From Metopolophium dirhodum (taxonomy: Eukaryota > Arthropoda > Insecta > Hemiptera > Aphididae), in assembly GCF_019925205.1 (NCBI RefSeq), contig NC_083560.1:93648083-93712082 (forward strand): a stretch of DNA of 64,000 nt, given 5' to 3'. The notes under the pieces were generated by a model. The model did not search any database. It was given only the letters and a program-made list of their open reading frames with translations, and had not been told where the DNA came from. The position numbers and the translations under genes are program-made. Numbering within the stretch: the first letter of the stretch is position 1; each line of letters starts with the position of its first letter. Below, in pieces: positions 22,098-34,149 of the stretch.

Positions 22098-24730
22098 GCA
22101 ACTATAATTGGACTTAAAACACAAAAAGTGTTATTTGTTGGTATACGTAACAAATACTGTATGATATGTCAAAAATATAATTAAAAAAACGAAAAGGTTC
22201 CTGAACATGAGTGTTTTTTGAATTGGACAAAACCGTCAACCGCCTCCATGGAGGCAGATGGTGTACTTGAAGGTTTTACAAAAAGCATAGAAATGCATGG
22301 TTTAAAATATAATCAACTCATTGGTAAATAAAAAAAGTAGTTTTTTGAATTAAATCATATCATACTAATATATTTAATATATTCAATTTACCTAATAATA
22401 GGAGACGGAGATAGCAGTGTTACGAAAAAGCTTAACGAACTTTCCCCCTATGGTCCAACATTTTCAATTAAAAAGATTGAATGTGTTAATCATTTATTGC
22501 GGAATTATGGCTCCAAACTAACCACATTAGCTAGAATTACAAAATATCCGATTCGTATTCGAAAACATATACGTACAAATATTTTTAGATTCCGAGGAGA
22601 TGTTATCGAAGCAGTAAAACATTGGAAAAATACTGTTGGTCTTTCAAAGTTGGAAAAACTAAGTAGAAAATTATTATTTTAAAAAACAAATGTACCTATA
22701 CAGGGTGATTCTTTTAAGTGGGTAAACTAATTATCTCGAAAAGTATTCACATTTTTTGATTTTTTTTTCGATTATAAATATGATAAAAGTACATGCTTAT
22801 TATTTATTTTTAATTTGTTTATTTGTAAAATAGTAAACATTTGTTATATACGTTTTAGAGATAAGAAAAGATTTGTTAAATGGACCATACCATCGTCTAG
22901 GCCAACATGATAATCGTAATGAATACTTTTGTGACCAACTTACGTCAAATAATATGAACTTGGTGCCAGAAGCAGAAACATCTGGTATGATGCACGAAAT
23001 TAAAAATTATGCATTACGACTTGCAAATAATGCCGAGAGCCTTCTTGAAAACAAAAATAACAACATATGCGAACAATTTAATGCAATTATAAATAAACAT
23101 GTTGCCGGCAAACGAATTAATTTCTCCAATAGAGGAAACTACAATACTAGAGTTCATGCTGCAGTGATATCATTTAACTCTAAAGAATATTTGAGGTGCA
23201 TTCATAAAAAAATATCAAATTTTAGTCCAGGTGCGTATTTTAATACTATTGAGTTTGTAAAAGGTAAAATTGTTGGTAGTTGTAATATTTAAGTTTTTAT
23301 GTACTCGCCACTATTGAACTTTTTTTTAAAAAAAAGCGTGTGTATACTAGGTACTACTATATATATATATATTTAAACTTTGATATTTATTTACATATAT
23401 GGGTACATTTACGTAATTATTTTTTTTATTGGTTTAGGAAAGTTTGGTAAAAAGTATTTAAAAAACCATGAAAGGATTTTAGGAAATAGTAGTAGAAGGC
23501 GTCAATTGTTTCCTAAAAAAAATAAAAATAAAAAACCAGTATCAAATGGTCCAGATGCAGACTATGGAATGGCAGAACCTCTTTCTGTAGATTTTAGCCC
23601 AGAAGAAATTGAAGATAAAAAAAAAATTTTTCTTGCCAGACTTGAAAATGTAAATTTTACACAAATTGAAATTGACACAAGAGAGCAGACCGATAGTCAA
23701 TTATGGTATCAAGAACGTAAAATTCCTTTGACAGCTTCGTCATTTGGCCAAATATGTAAGATGAGACCCAATACAAGCTGCAAAAGTTCTGTTTATAACA
23801 TTCTATATGCAAATAATGTGCAAGCAAAATCTCTTCAGTATGGAAAAGACACGGAGATTGCTGCACGTAAAAAGGCTGAGGAAACCATGAATTTTACTGT
23901 AAAACCTTGTGGGTTATTTATAGATACAGAGTTTCCCTATTTGGCAGCAAGTCCAGATATTGTATATAAGATAATGAGTTAATTGTTATAAATATTTTAT
24001 TAATTTTACTTGTGTATTATATATTATAATGTCTATAGATGGTTTGATTGGGGAAGATACTGTCATAGAAATAAAATGTCCATTTAGTGCTAGAAATACA
24101 GCTAATGCAATAGATGCTGTAAATAACAAATTAGTGAGGAAAAAATAATTAATATTTTTTACTTTTATAACTAGCACTTAACTTAACATAACTTATAATA
24201 TAAACTAAAATTATAATTTAATTATTTTAGATGATATTTTATAGTATAAGAGTATATTATTTATATATTGCATATATTATGTAAATATACTTTTTCAAAT
24301 AAGTAAATGCATATTTTTTTTTGTTAACAGCTAAAATATTGTAATATCACAGAGAATTCCATTAAATTAAGAACAGACAATATATATTATTATCAAATTA
24401 TATGACAGACGCGTATTACTAAAAGAAGTTTATGTTATTTTGTAATTTATACACCAAATTGGATATCGGTAGAAAAAATTAATTATGACCCAACGTTTTG
24501 GGAGAATAATATGATGAAAAAATTGAATACGTAAGAATTAATAAATATTTTAAAATAAATGCAAATATGATTATACTTCAACCTTGCACTTAATTTTGAA
24601 CTACATTTATAGGTATTATTTGAAGTGCTTGCTTCCCGAATTAGTAAACCCAATGTATCCTAAAAGGATGTGGAAAACTGATATTCAAGATCCAGACCAC
24701 ATACTTGAAAATATAAAAAATAAAAAATAA
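22098..24730 (+). pseudogene. Mutator-like transposase domain plus YqaJ-type nuclease gene, 5'-truncated
   Basis: Exon-like pieces are joined by plausible splice sites. At 22098-22323 the frame reads IIGLKTQKVLFVGIRNK, with a premature stop near 22178, then ECFLNWTKPSTASMEADG. At 22402-22681 it reads GDGDSSVTKKL and IECVNHLLRNYGSKL. At 22859-23264 it reads LLNGPYHRLGQHDN. These fit the Mutator-like transposase domain found in many insect proteins. From 23438 the frame gives DSQLWYQERKIPLTASSFG, then LAASPDI, and at 24039-24140 VIEIKCPFSARNT. This is the YqaJ/lambda-exonuclease fold with its Asp and E-x-K metal ligands. Further pieces at 24331-24530 and 24614-24730 (LPELVNPMYPKRMWK) complete the C-terminus. 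The upstream exons are missing where the foldback element lies. The link between an exonuclease and a transposase-like domain is family knowledge; mobility of this copy is inference. Confidence 0.7.
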
Positions 24731-24927
24731 ATATTAAATTGTGTTGTGGAGAAGTATCCCCAGATACTCTAACCTATTATTAGTTACTACCTACAAATTT
24801 TTAATAAATTACCCCTTATCTATATTAATATTTCATTTGTATTTAAAAAAAAAAGGTAATTATGCTATAAATATATATATTAAGCTATAATATGTAATCG
24901 TTATTGTGCTTTTAGTATTGGCACACA

Positions 24928-25179
24928 TTATTTGCGCACACGTAATTTTTTATTTTCATTAAATGTTGTTACAGAATCGTTGAGATTAATTATTGTGCTT
25001 TTAAATATAGACATCTGATCATGTACAATACGCATAACATCTTTCTTATTGTTTTCTAATTTATTGATCGAACTATCATCTTTTTGTACATCGTCAGCAT
25101 CAGCTACTCCATACATCCATTTTAATACCGTACCCCCAAACTCAATAGATCGCTTAACCTTTTTGTTATGTCTACCCAT
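24928..25179 (-). pseudogene. Envelope fusion (baculovirus F-like) protein fragment
   Basis: The 83-residue frame has a basic segment followed by a Gly-rich hydrophobic stretch (FGGTVLKWMYG) and an acidic Asp-Asp motif, then a heptad-like region. This layout resembles the cleavage site and fusion-peptide region of the F-like envelope proteins found in insect errantivirus-type elements and baculoviruses. Signal peptide, ectodomain and membrane anchor are absent, so this is a relic. Recognition is from pattern only. Confidence 0.45.
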
Positions 25180-25720
25180 TTGTACAATTTAACCTATCTC
25201 GTTTTCCAATTTAATTCCACTAATACCTACACTACATTCGAACATATTGTTAAGTAGAAAATAAATACATATGCATGTATGTTAATATTCTTACAAACTC
25301 AATGTAAATCGTAAGTTATTATACGTAAAATATTATTAACTCGAATACCTACTTAAAATGTTCGTACAACAATTAAAGGTACGGTAGAAACTAGATTTTC
25401 TAGCCTACATAATATTGCTATATACAAGGGTATACAATTGGGCAGACAGTGGCTTTAATTAAAAGTTGGTACCTACGTGGAAAAGCGAGAATATTTAAAA
25501 TATTACGGTGGCAATACATTTACGTCTATGAATTTAATAATTTACGCGATCCGCCACGAACGAAGGTCGAGAAAATAATAAACATCGCTCCCGAATGAGC
25601 ACATTCATCGGCCGGCAGCCGACAATGAATTAGTGGGCGCGGCTTAAACGTCGCGTGCTTGCGGATCGCGAAAACACCTAACAGCGCATTCTATTGGTCA
25701 TTGCTCGGTTTCGTTTGCCC

Positions 25721-25737
25721 GTGTGGCGTCCTCTTAA
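25721..25737. repeat. TTAA-flanked 13-bp terminus matching the foldback left edge in inverse orientation
   Basis: gtgtggcgtcctc at 25721-25733 followed by TTAA is the exact inverse of TTAA plus gaggacgccacac at 21581-21597. It may be the right terminus of a TTAA-targeting element or of a separate family member. The GC-rich block at 25550-25720 upstream includes an inverted pair gcgatccgc / gcggatcgc. Confidence 0.6.
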
Positions 25738-25741
25738 CAAA

Positions 25742-26200
25742 TAGTCCAGTCAAATTAGAAAAAAGTTCGGAACTAATTCCACGAAAGCAGGATTTTGGTT
25801 TTTTTTTTAGTTTATACCTCACTGATGAACATACTAAAAGTCCTGACACCTACCCCCTGTGCGTAGCTCTCCACCCCTCTTCAAAGGGTGGCGCGACTCT
25901 TTCACTATTTTCGTTTATAACTCGTCAGCTTTTCAATTTACAATAAAAATACCTATGACCAAAATTAAAGACCATAAAATTTACCATAGATATAATGTAC
26001 TTTTTGTACATATATGTTGCGATAAGTGTTATACTTGAAAAAAAATAAAAAAAATAAAAATTTTTTATTTTTTTTTTATTGTGTTTGAGCAAAAACCGTC
26101 AATGATACGCTGAAATGACCTTTGACAAAAGTTAACGAGCAGATAATTTTACATAATATAACGTTAAATTATTTAAAAAATTTCAATTACCGTAAGTAAT
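25742..26200 (+). repeat. Left long inverted repeat of the Academ-like element
   Basis: It matches the reverse complement of 33690-34149 over nearly its full length with small indels. It differs in simple-repeat runs (poly-A and poly-T near 26040-26085). Confidence 0.9.
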
Positions 26201-26329
26201 AGTGTTTTTTATAACAGTAGTGGCGATATAATTGAACAATTTGTCGACAATTACAAAATACAAGAATCAGAAATTTAATTACAATCTACTAAAAAAAAAT
26301 TGCCGAAAGCTAAATTTTTGTATGTGAAT

Positions 26330-26510
26330 TGTTTATACCTTACTTATAAATATACAAAAAGTCCTGACACCTACCCCCTGTGCGTATCTCTCCACCCCTC
26401 TTTAAAGGGTGGCGCGACCCTTTCACTGTTTTCGCTTATAACTCGTCAGCTTTTCAAGTTACAATAAAAATACTTATGACCAAAATTAAAGACCATACAA
26501 TTTACAATAA
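26330..26510 (+). repeat. Internal direct copy of part of the inverted repeat
   Basis: The segment from gtttatacc through aagtcctgacacctaccccc to ccaaaattaaagaccata repeats 25810-25985 in the same orientation with small differences. It is therefore a third partial copy of the terminal repeat inside the element. Confidence 0.85.
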
Positions 26511-26977
26511 GAATACATTATTTTATTTGACATACATATCTATAGAAGTGAAATATAAAGAAAAATTGAATTATGAAATAACTATTAATTACAATCATTT
26601 TTAAAATAAATACAAAAATTGAAAATTATACATTAATTTTTATTTTTTCAGACTATAAGTTATGAAACTAAATTTAAAAAATGGTGTAGGTCCTGGAATG
26701 GTGTAATGGGGTTGTAGTTCCTGAAACAAAATGAATTAATATACTTAATATTTTCATATTTATATTGTATTATGTATTGAATTATTAAAATCATACTGTA
26801 CCTTATTAATTAAATTATGTGAGTCGAATTTTTTTTATTGTCGGTGTGTTGGTTTCTTCTTTTTGATTTTCAATTAGATTTATTTCGTCAATATAGTCCT
26901 CAAAATTGTCCTCTTCTTCATCATCTATGATCGGTTGCTGATTCAAACACGAACCTCCTTGACAATGCTTGCATATG

Positions 26978-26985
26978 ACTGAACA
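26978..26985. repeat. hAT target-site duplication, left copy
   Basis: actgaaca at 26978-26985 is repeated exactly at 31830-31837. The length of 8 bp is the hAT standard. Confidence 0.95.
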
Positions 26986-29900
26986 CAGGGGCGGACTGGG
27001 CCGGTGGGCAGGTGGGCAAATGCCCACTGGGCCGCTCTGTGTATTTATTGTATATTTTTTGTTATTGGATTATTTGGATATTATGTAAGTGGTGAAAGAT
27101 AAAAACAGCACGCTTATAATTTAAACTAAATATACCTTACTTATAATACGGTATTTATAGTAACAGATTACAGAAAAGTTACTGGACAAGAACATTAGGT
27201 TTATATACGATAGAGTATAGTCGTATAGACAATAGTAAATGTAATTTTACAAATCGATAAATTTTGTAGATATCAGTATATCACTTATTTTAATTTAGAT
27301 AATGCGGGCCTTTACTTCATTCGATGGCCTCCGTCGCCTCCGACAGTTTGTAAATAAACCGTAATGACCAGCTCGTGGTAATACGTAGCTGTTCATGTTG
27401 TCTATTATAAAAATAAAAATCACGGGTTTTCCCTAAAAGACAGTCAGCAACACCGCTAATGTAAAATAAATAATTTATCGGCCTATAGACTAAGACTTAG
27501 TAAATTACCTTGTGTAGTTGAAACTCAGCAGTCAGCTGAGTAGGTAGTTCTGTGCTGTGTGCCTGTGTAGTGTACTAGTGTGTGTAGTTATTTTTATGAC
27601 AGTAATTATTAGTTTTGAAAATCATAGTTTTAAAACATAAATCTATTCATTTTTGACAATGAATACAAACAAAAAAAAAGTTAAGGGAGGAGCGGAGAAA
27701 CTTCGACTCAAAAGAAATGCTGAGTTAAAGGCATCAGCTAGCCACCCGAATCAAAAAAAATTATGCTTTGTGTCAAAAAGTATTACCTCTACTACTTCGT
27801 TAAATTTGGTAAGTTTTACTTTTGTTATTATTTATCTAAATGTTTTATTTAGTGTAGGCATAATGTCAATTGACTGGTCACAAAACCCAACCTTGGTTTT
27901 ATAACATGTAGTTAGTTTAGATTTGTATTTGTTAATGTTTATTAATACCACATCTGTATCATTTTATTATAAATATATTTTCATGGGACAAGTTGTCTAA
28001 TGAACATGAGAATGAATGTGATATTATTGAAGTCCAAACAAATGTAGATTCTGTCCATGGTGCTGCTCCCATGATGATTGAAGTAAGATTTTGATAATTA
28101 AAGTTGTAGACTTCAATTGAATGTAATGATACCTATTGAATTTGTCCATAGGAAAATTTGCCTAGTGAAGTTGGAGATCAGATTAATACTAGCCTTACAA
28201 ATACTAATAGTCCACTTTCAATTGAGGTAAATATTTTATAAATTCAAATTTTATGTATAAATACATATTTATCAACTATTTTATTTTAAGGAAAAAGTGT
28301 TTGATGATGTTCATATTAAACACAAACAAGATGTGACTGTGAATTTTAACTTAGTTCCTTCTGTCATTGAGACTGAGGTTAGTTTTTTTTATTGAATATA
28401 CCTACAATTATACCTACTGTACCTATGGGGTTCGAACAGGGTGTGGTAAATTTATGCATAAATATGTTATAAATGTTATCCAAACTTTCTTTTACAGAAT
28501 TGCCTTAACGACCAATTTTTATTTAAAAAAAAAATAAAAATTACAGTATATTATTAAGATATTCGACATTATATCTAATAAATTAAAATATTATTTTAGG
28601 AGAAAAGAACAGAAGATAACATTTTTTTATTTCGATTACCTACTTCAGCAACTTTGTTCGAAAAATTGGAATTTTTAAAAAAACATCCTATTCAACCAAA
28701 ATACACCCACATAAAATTTGATATGATGAAAATATATTATAGAGAAGTTTCAGGCAAAAAAATTCACAGAAATTGGCTCTCTTTTTATGTTAACAATGGC
28801 ATTTTAAAATCAATGTATTGTTCAGTATGCATTGCATTTGGTACCAAAACTAATAATTTTTCATCTGAGTCAGGATGTACAAATTTTCGACATATTTATT
28901 CAGTCATTACAAGTCATGAGGAATCCTCTATTCATTCTACGTCAGTAGAAATTTTTTTCCGTGCATCAAAAGAAATGTCGTTAGAATACTTAATTAACCG
29001 AGATATGACAAATTTAAGGAATGAAGTTGTTGAAAAGAATATTCATGTCCTAAAGGTTGTTTTTGATATAGTTAAATTTCTTGGGCAACAAAATTTATCT
29101 TATAGAGGATCAGCTCAAGGGGAAACATTGGCAAATATTGACGATTTAAGCCTAAATAGTGGAAATTTCCTTGAGATGGTTCGTTTAATTGCTAAGAGAG
29201 ATGTTATCTTAAACGATCATTTAACTAGATCTATCAAAAAAAGCAAGCAAAGGATAGATAAATTGAAGGCTAATAATAAAGAATCTTCAAAGGGAAGAGG
29301 CTCTTTAGTTACTTTTTTATCTAAAACAACTGTTGACAAAATTATAGTAGCAATTTTAATAAGTATTAGAAATAAAATTAAAAACGAAATTGGAGAACAA
29401 ATATTTAGTATCCAAATGGATAGCACACAAGACATCGGTGTTCACGATCAAGCGTCAATTTGCATTCGGTACTTATATAATGGTGAAATCAAAGAGAGGT
29501 TATTTGCTGTTGTTAATGTCATAAACTCAAGTGGAAAGGCACTTTTTGAATTACTAAAAGATTGTTTTAATCAACATGGATTACATCTTGACAAAGTTGT
29601 TGGTGAATCTTTTGATGGGGCAAGTAACATGAGTGGTTCATTTTCTGGTCTCCAATCATTAATAAAATCTATAAATAATAAAAGCGTTTATATTTGGTGT
29701 TATAGCCATGTACTAAATCTTTGTATATGTGATACAGTTTCTAATCTAGATGCTAAAAATTTATTCGGTCTTCTCAACAGATTATCTACATTTTTTAGTA
29801 GTTCATATAAAAGAATGAATGTATGGATAAATGAAAATAAACTAAATAATAGTATTGGATCAGAAAAATTAAAAAAACTTCAAAAAATATCTGAATCAAA

Positions 29901-31829
29901 TACAAGGTGGTGGTCAAGAAAAAAAGCACTAGATTGGGTTTTTGATGGTGATGGCGCTTTATTTCCTGTTGTATTAAGTGCATTAAATCATATTACTACA
30001 GACTCTTCATTTGATGCTAAATGTTTATCTGAAGCACGATCCTTAATAGGCAATTTGTGCGAATTTAAAACAATAATAACTGCTCATCTCTTCCTCCACA
30101 TTTTCAAAGTAATTGGTCCAACTTCTGATTATTTGCAATCGAATAACATTGATATTTTAAGCGCATGGACTATGGTTGAAAATGCAAAAAAACAAATAAA
30201 CAAAATTAGTTTTGATACTATTTTTTCAGATTCTCAGGGCTTTACGGAAAAAATGAATATAAAATGCTATGATTTAGATTTACCTGATCATATTGTTGTT
30301 GAAAACGTTTTCCCACAACAAAGGGTTCGACATAGAAAACAGCAATTTGATGAACAATCAGAACCTCAAGTTCTCATGCAAGGTCTTGACAAATTTAAAG
30401 TTGATACGTTCCGCTGTGTTATTGACCAAATATCAGTTAGTCTAAATGAAAGATTTTCACAAAACGCATCTTTGATTGCAGATGTCCAATACTTACATCC
30501 TTCATATTTTATAAATATTAAAAATACAATGCCTCCAAATGCACTCAAATTAATTGGAAACTTAATAAATGTCGACTTTAAAGTACTACAAAATGAGCTA
30601 TTAAGTTTTTCAAGAATTTTTCCAAATATTATTGGTAGTATTTCACAAAGAACATCAAATTTAATAGATAGCACAAAATCTAAGGTTATTGAAACTGATA
30701 TTGAAGAAGAAAATGATTACATAAATGATTTTAATAGTAATTCAGCTGATAGTAATGAACTATTATATGATGAAGATGAAAAACATCTTAATATTAAAGC
30801 TAAACATACAGTTGAAGAATGTAATCAATGTTTAATCTGTTGTTACAAAATGTTGTATAAATATAATATGCATTCTATTGCATATACCAACATATATCTA
30901 GCATATGAGTATGCGTTGACACTATCATTTACTCAAGTAAATTGCGAAAGAGCTTTCAGTAAGTTAAAACTTATTAAAACAAGGCTGCGAGCTACACTAG
31001 AACAAGAAAAACTGGAAGCATTTATGATGATGAGTGTAGAAAAAGAACTTTTACATGAAGTGAAGTTTGAAGAAATTCTTACTTATATTAAAAATAGTTC
31101 ATCATTAATGAACAAGATGTTAACATAAATATTAGTTTTTGATTATTCTGTACTATTAATTAATTATATTTTAAATACTAATACAATAAAATTAGTTTAA
31201 AACCTTGTTAAAATATGCTTTATTTGTATCAACTTTACTTCCTATTATGTATTTCCCAATCAAAAGATATAACAATCATCAATGCGACAATGCGTTACAA
31301 TTTTAATTCCAAAGCTCACTAAAATAGACTGTCATTAATATGTCTAACACATGTAATCATCATAATTGAATTTTTTTTTAGCTAATAGAATATAAAATTA
31401 TTTAGACAGCATTATATTGCATTTATTAATTTTTCATTATCAAATTCAATAATACCTACATTTAAAAAAAAGTCAATTTCAAGAATCTTTGTAACAAAAA
31501 TGGCTTGAAATTTAAAAATATTGAGGTGATAGTAGACATTATAGTTTTCTCTATACATGTGAATAATTAATAGTTATCTATAAACATAGACATAGGTAAG
31601 TGTATAACATAGAGTTATGGGTAATGTCTATATATATATACCAGATACCTATAACATATAAGGTCTAAACGTGATTTGCAAGACTAGTATTGATTATATA
31701 AGCAAAACTAGGTTTTAAAATTTTAAGGTTGATTATGACATATGTTTTTAATGCATAGAGCTATTTTTATGTTTTGGGCCGCTTTCCTAAATTTTCCCAC
31801 TGGGCCGGTGCCTACCCAGTCCGCCCCTG
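26986..31829 (+). mobile_element. hAT transposon, complete, inserted in the Academ-like nuclease gene
   Basis: The left end caggggcggactggg is matched exactly by the reverse complement of the right end (31815-31829). The flanking 8-bp duplication is perfect, and the interior holds an uninterrupted hAT transposase gene. Total length is 4844 bp. The non-coding part 27001-27658 would hold the promoter, and 31129-31814 the 3' region. This is the youngest-looking insertion in the window. Confidence 0.95.
27659..31128 (+). CDS. hAT transposase, ZMYM1/DUF4371-like, five exons
   Basis: Predicted exons are 27659-27808, 27993-28082, 28152-28226, 28291-28377 and 28600-31128. All junctions have GT/AG and every exon is in phase 0, giving about 976 residues without a stop. 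The N-terminus is basic (KKKVKGG), followed by short acidic exons. The last exon starts EKRTEDNIFLFRLP, then has a TTF-type finger region (RNWLSFYVNNG, MYCSVCIAF). DUF4371-like sequence follows with FSIQMDSTQDIG (first Asp) and GESFDGASNMSG (second Asp). YIWCYSHVLNLCI and NTRWWSRKKAL are conserved RNase-H core segments. The hAT dimerisation domain with NCERAFSKLKLIKTRLR ends the protein. All core motifs look intact, so the gene could be active. The small exons are predicted by eye. Confidence 0.88.
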
Positions 31830-31837
31830 ACTGAACA
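31815..31837. repeat. hAT right terminus and right target-site copy
   Basis: cccagtccgcccctg is followed by actgaaca. It mirrors the left end at 26978-27000. Confidence 0.95.
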
Positions 31838-33689
31838 TAGCAATCCTGCTTTTCGACAGCTACAATTTTGTTCACATGTTTTTGTGCAGGCACAACTAAT
31901 CACATTCAAAAGAGTATCCGGTGCTGGTGACTTTTTCGTGAAAACTGGATTTACTTTACCATTATATTCTTTCCAGCCCCAATTCTGTGGATCTAATTTA
32001 TTGCCACGCCACAACTGTATTTGCAAATAAACTCGATGTAAATGTTCTTTTGCCGCATCGACAGTAGGTGGAAGTCTAGCTAGTTAAACTTGTTTTTTGT
32101 TAGAGGCTGCGGTTTTTTGAAAAATATCATGTCTTAATTTATTCAAAGACGTAAAGTGGGCTGGAGCTTTATATAATGTTAAAAGATATTTTTCTCCGGC
32201 ACGTTCAATTTCTTCCGCCGATGAAGATTCATTATTAAATATTAATAATGAATTGTGTAATTCCGGGTGTTTTTGAACTGTTTTCAGGTGTTTTATTTTA
32301 CCTTGTTGAAATAATGCCGAAGTAGTATCACATCCACCAATCGCATGGATAAACATAAAATATTGAATCTCATTTTTAAAATGTTCTTGTAGACTTCCAA
32401 CAGCATAAGATCTTGTTTCTATTTTTCCTCTACCCGGTTTTTCAAATATTATTGTGTTTTTTGGAGGACTTAATGTTAATAACAGTATAAGTAAATCAAT
32501 ATCCTCACCTATGACCACTACTTGTATATTATCGTCGGTGTTTCGTACAGCTGTATTGACAATAAGTAAATCTGCGTCATCTTCGGCTTGGCGATCAAGA
32601 ATGCCCGAAGTTAAAAACTTTTCGGTCAACATTGTGATAAGCCTCATTTTATTCTCAGTATTGGATAAAAATTTTTCTTGGGTAGTTAGTACATCCATCG
32701 ACTCTTCAAAAATTATGTTTGTACTCGTATACATATTTTTTCGTCGCTGCCTCTCTGAATTTTTAATATTTAGTTCGGTATTTGCGTATCCATCAAAGAC
32801 AACTACGCAATTAGATCCATAGTGTCTTTTCACGTAGTTTACATAATTTTCTATGATATTGCCATACGTCGAAGTTGATGGCCATACAACGCGATGCAAT
32901 AAGAAACCTCCATCGATTACTACAACAACATTTTTGTCCAAAACATTATATGTGTTTATTGTAGTTAGAAACACATCATATAAAATCGATTTTTTTGTTT
33001 TCCGCATTTGACCTGATTCGTCGAACAATGAAAGTGGAATAGGTGATAATTCGTATTCAAAACATTCTTTGAGCTCTTCTTCAGTCTTAACTCTTATCAT
33101 TATTCTTTTGAAGAGCAACAAAGGGTCAATTGATAAAATTTCATCTCTAATACAAACCGTTAGTTTTCTTGCAAAATCTAAAGAGACAACGCGATTTGCT
33201 CGTTGTAACTTGATATCACTAAAATTATCACCTATAACATTTTTCATCGTCTGTTGGCCCACTTCTTGTGCTTGATAACAATTAATTTGTTCATTCCCTA
33301 CAACTCCTGTTGAAATAGACATAATTTCGTGTAATTCCGGAAAAGGGCTATGTATGTTTAACCAATTTGAAAGTATACCGATATGTTTGTTATCGATTTT
33401 CATGCGAGAATCACGTTGATCAACATGTTGCTCTGACGTAAAATGAAATGTATTTGTAAATTGTTCAATTTGGTCGGTTATTGTACAGGCAAATGGAGTG
33501 CCTATAAGCCAACGAACTAAAACACTGTTTTGAAAACTACTACGGCCGACTCGCCATACCACAAAAATTCCGATTCAACGTTATACAACCACTTCGATAA
33601 TATATATTATACACGTTTATAAAATCCAATGACATTATTTATACTGTATATTTTATACAATCATACGACTATTTCAAATGTACGACTTA

Positions 33690-34149
33690 CAGTAATTAAA
33701 ATTGTTAAAATAATTTAACGTTATATTATGTAAAATTATCTGCTCGTTAACTTTTGTCATAGGTCATTTCAGCGTATCATTGACGGTTTTTGCTCAAACA
33801 CAATAAAAAAAAGATAAAAAATTTTTATTTTTTATATTTTTTTAAAGTATAACACTTATCGCAACATATATGTACAAAAAGTACATTATGTCTATGGTAA
33901 ATTTTATGGTCTTTAATTTTGGTCATAGGTATTTTTATTGTAAATTGAAAAGCTGACGAGTTATAAACGAAAATAGTGAAAGGGTCGCGCCACCCTTTGA
34001 AGAGGGGTGGAGAGCTACGCACAGGAGGTAGGTGTCAGGACTTTTAGTATGTTCATCAGTGAGGTATAAACTAAAAAAAAAACCAAAATCTTGCTTTCGT
34101 GGAATTAGTTCCGAACTTTGTCGATTTTTGGTCTAATTTGACTGGGCTA
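33690..34149 (-). repeat. Right long inverted repeat of the Academ-like element
   Basis: It is the reverse complement of 25742-26200. The nuclease gene starts about 130 bp inside it, so its promoter may lie in the repeat. Confidence 0.9.

Larger units (their letters stand above)
26815..33562 (-). pseudogene. XPG/PIN-like nuclease with C-terminal CXC cysteine domain, one stop, split by hAT insertion
   Basis: The main frame runs from 33562 to a stop at 32084-32086. It includes NVVVVIDGGFLLHRVVW and VVVFDGYAN (metal-binding Asp residues), ILDRQAEDDADLLIVNTA, VVVIGEDIDLLILLLTL and FIHAIGGCDTTSAL, the acidic pattern of XPG/FEN1-type nucleases. The same frame reopens after the stop with LARLPPTVDAAKEHLHRVYL and continues to a CXC (tesmin/TSO1-like) domain (CACTKTCEQNCSCRKAGLLC). 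The hAT element then cuts the frame; it resumes at 26985-26815 with CKHCQGGSC and an acidic tail. One nonsense codon and the insertion therefore explain the damage. The start at 33562 is the first ATG, but relatives likely have a longer N-terminus. Substrate and mechanism are unknown to me. Confidence 0.7.
25742..34149. mobile_element. Academ-like DNA transposon with inverted repeats of about 450 bp
   Basis: The left repeat (about 25742-26200) and right repeat (about 33690-34149) are long inverse copies. Shared blocks include ccagtcaaattag at the tips, agttcggaactaattccac, aagtcctgacacctacc (right copy with small changes), the gtggcgcga block and gtttgagcaaaaaccgtcaa. A possible 3-bp duplication AAA flanks it (25739-25741 and 34150-34152). 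It carries an XPG/PIN-like nuclease gene (-), now split by a hAT element. Without that insertion it would be about 3.6 kb. Academ elements are known to carry XPG-like nucleases and to make 3-4-bp duplications, which fits, but the assignment remains inference. The N-terminal part of the family protein seems missing, so this may be an internally deleted derivative. Confidence 0.7.

Noticed and set aside
32454..33275. Two plus-strand ORFs over the XPG-like gene
   Set aside because: They mirror the strongly conserved minus-strand frame.
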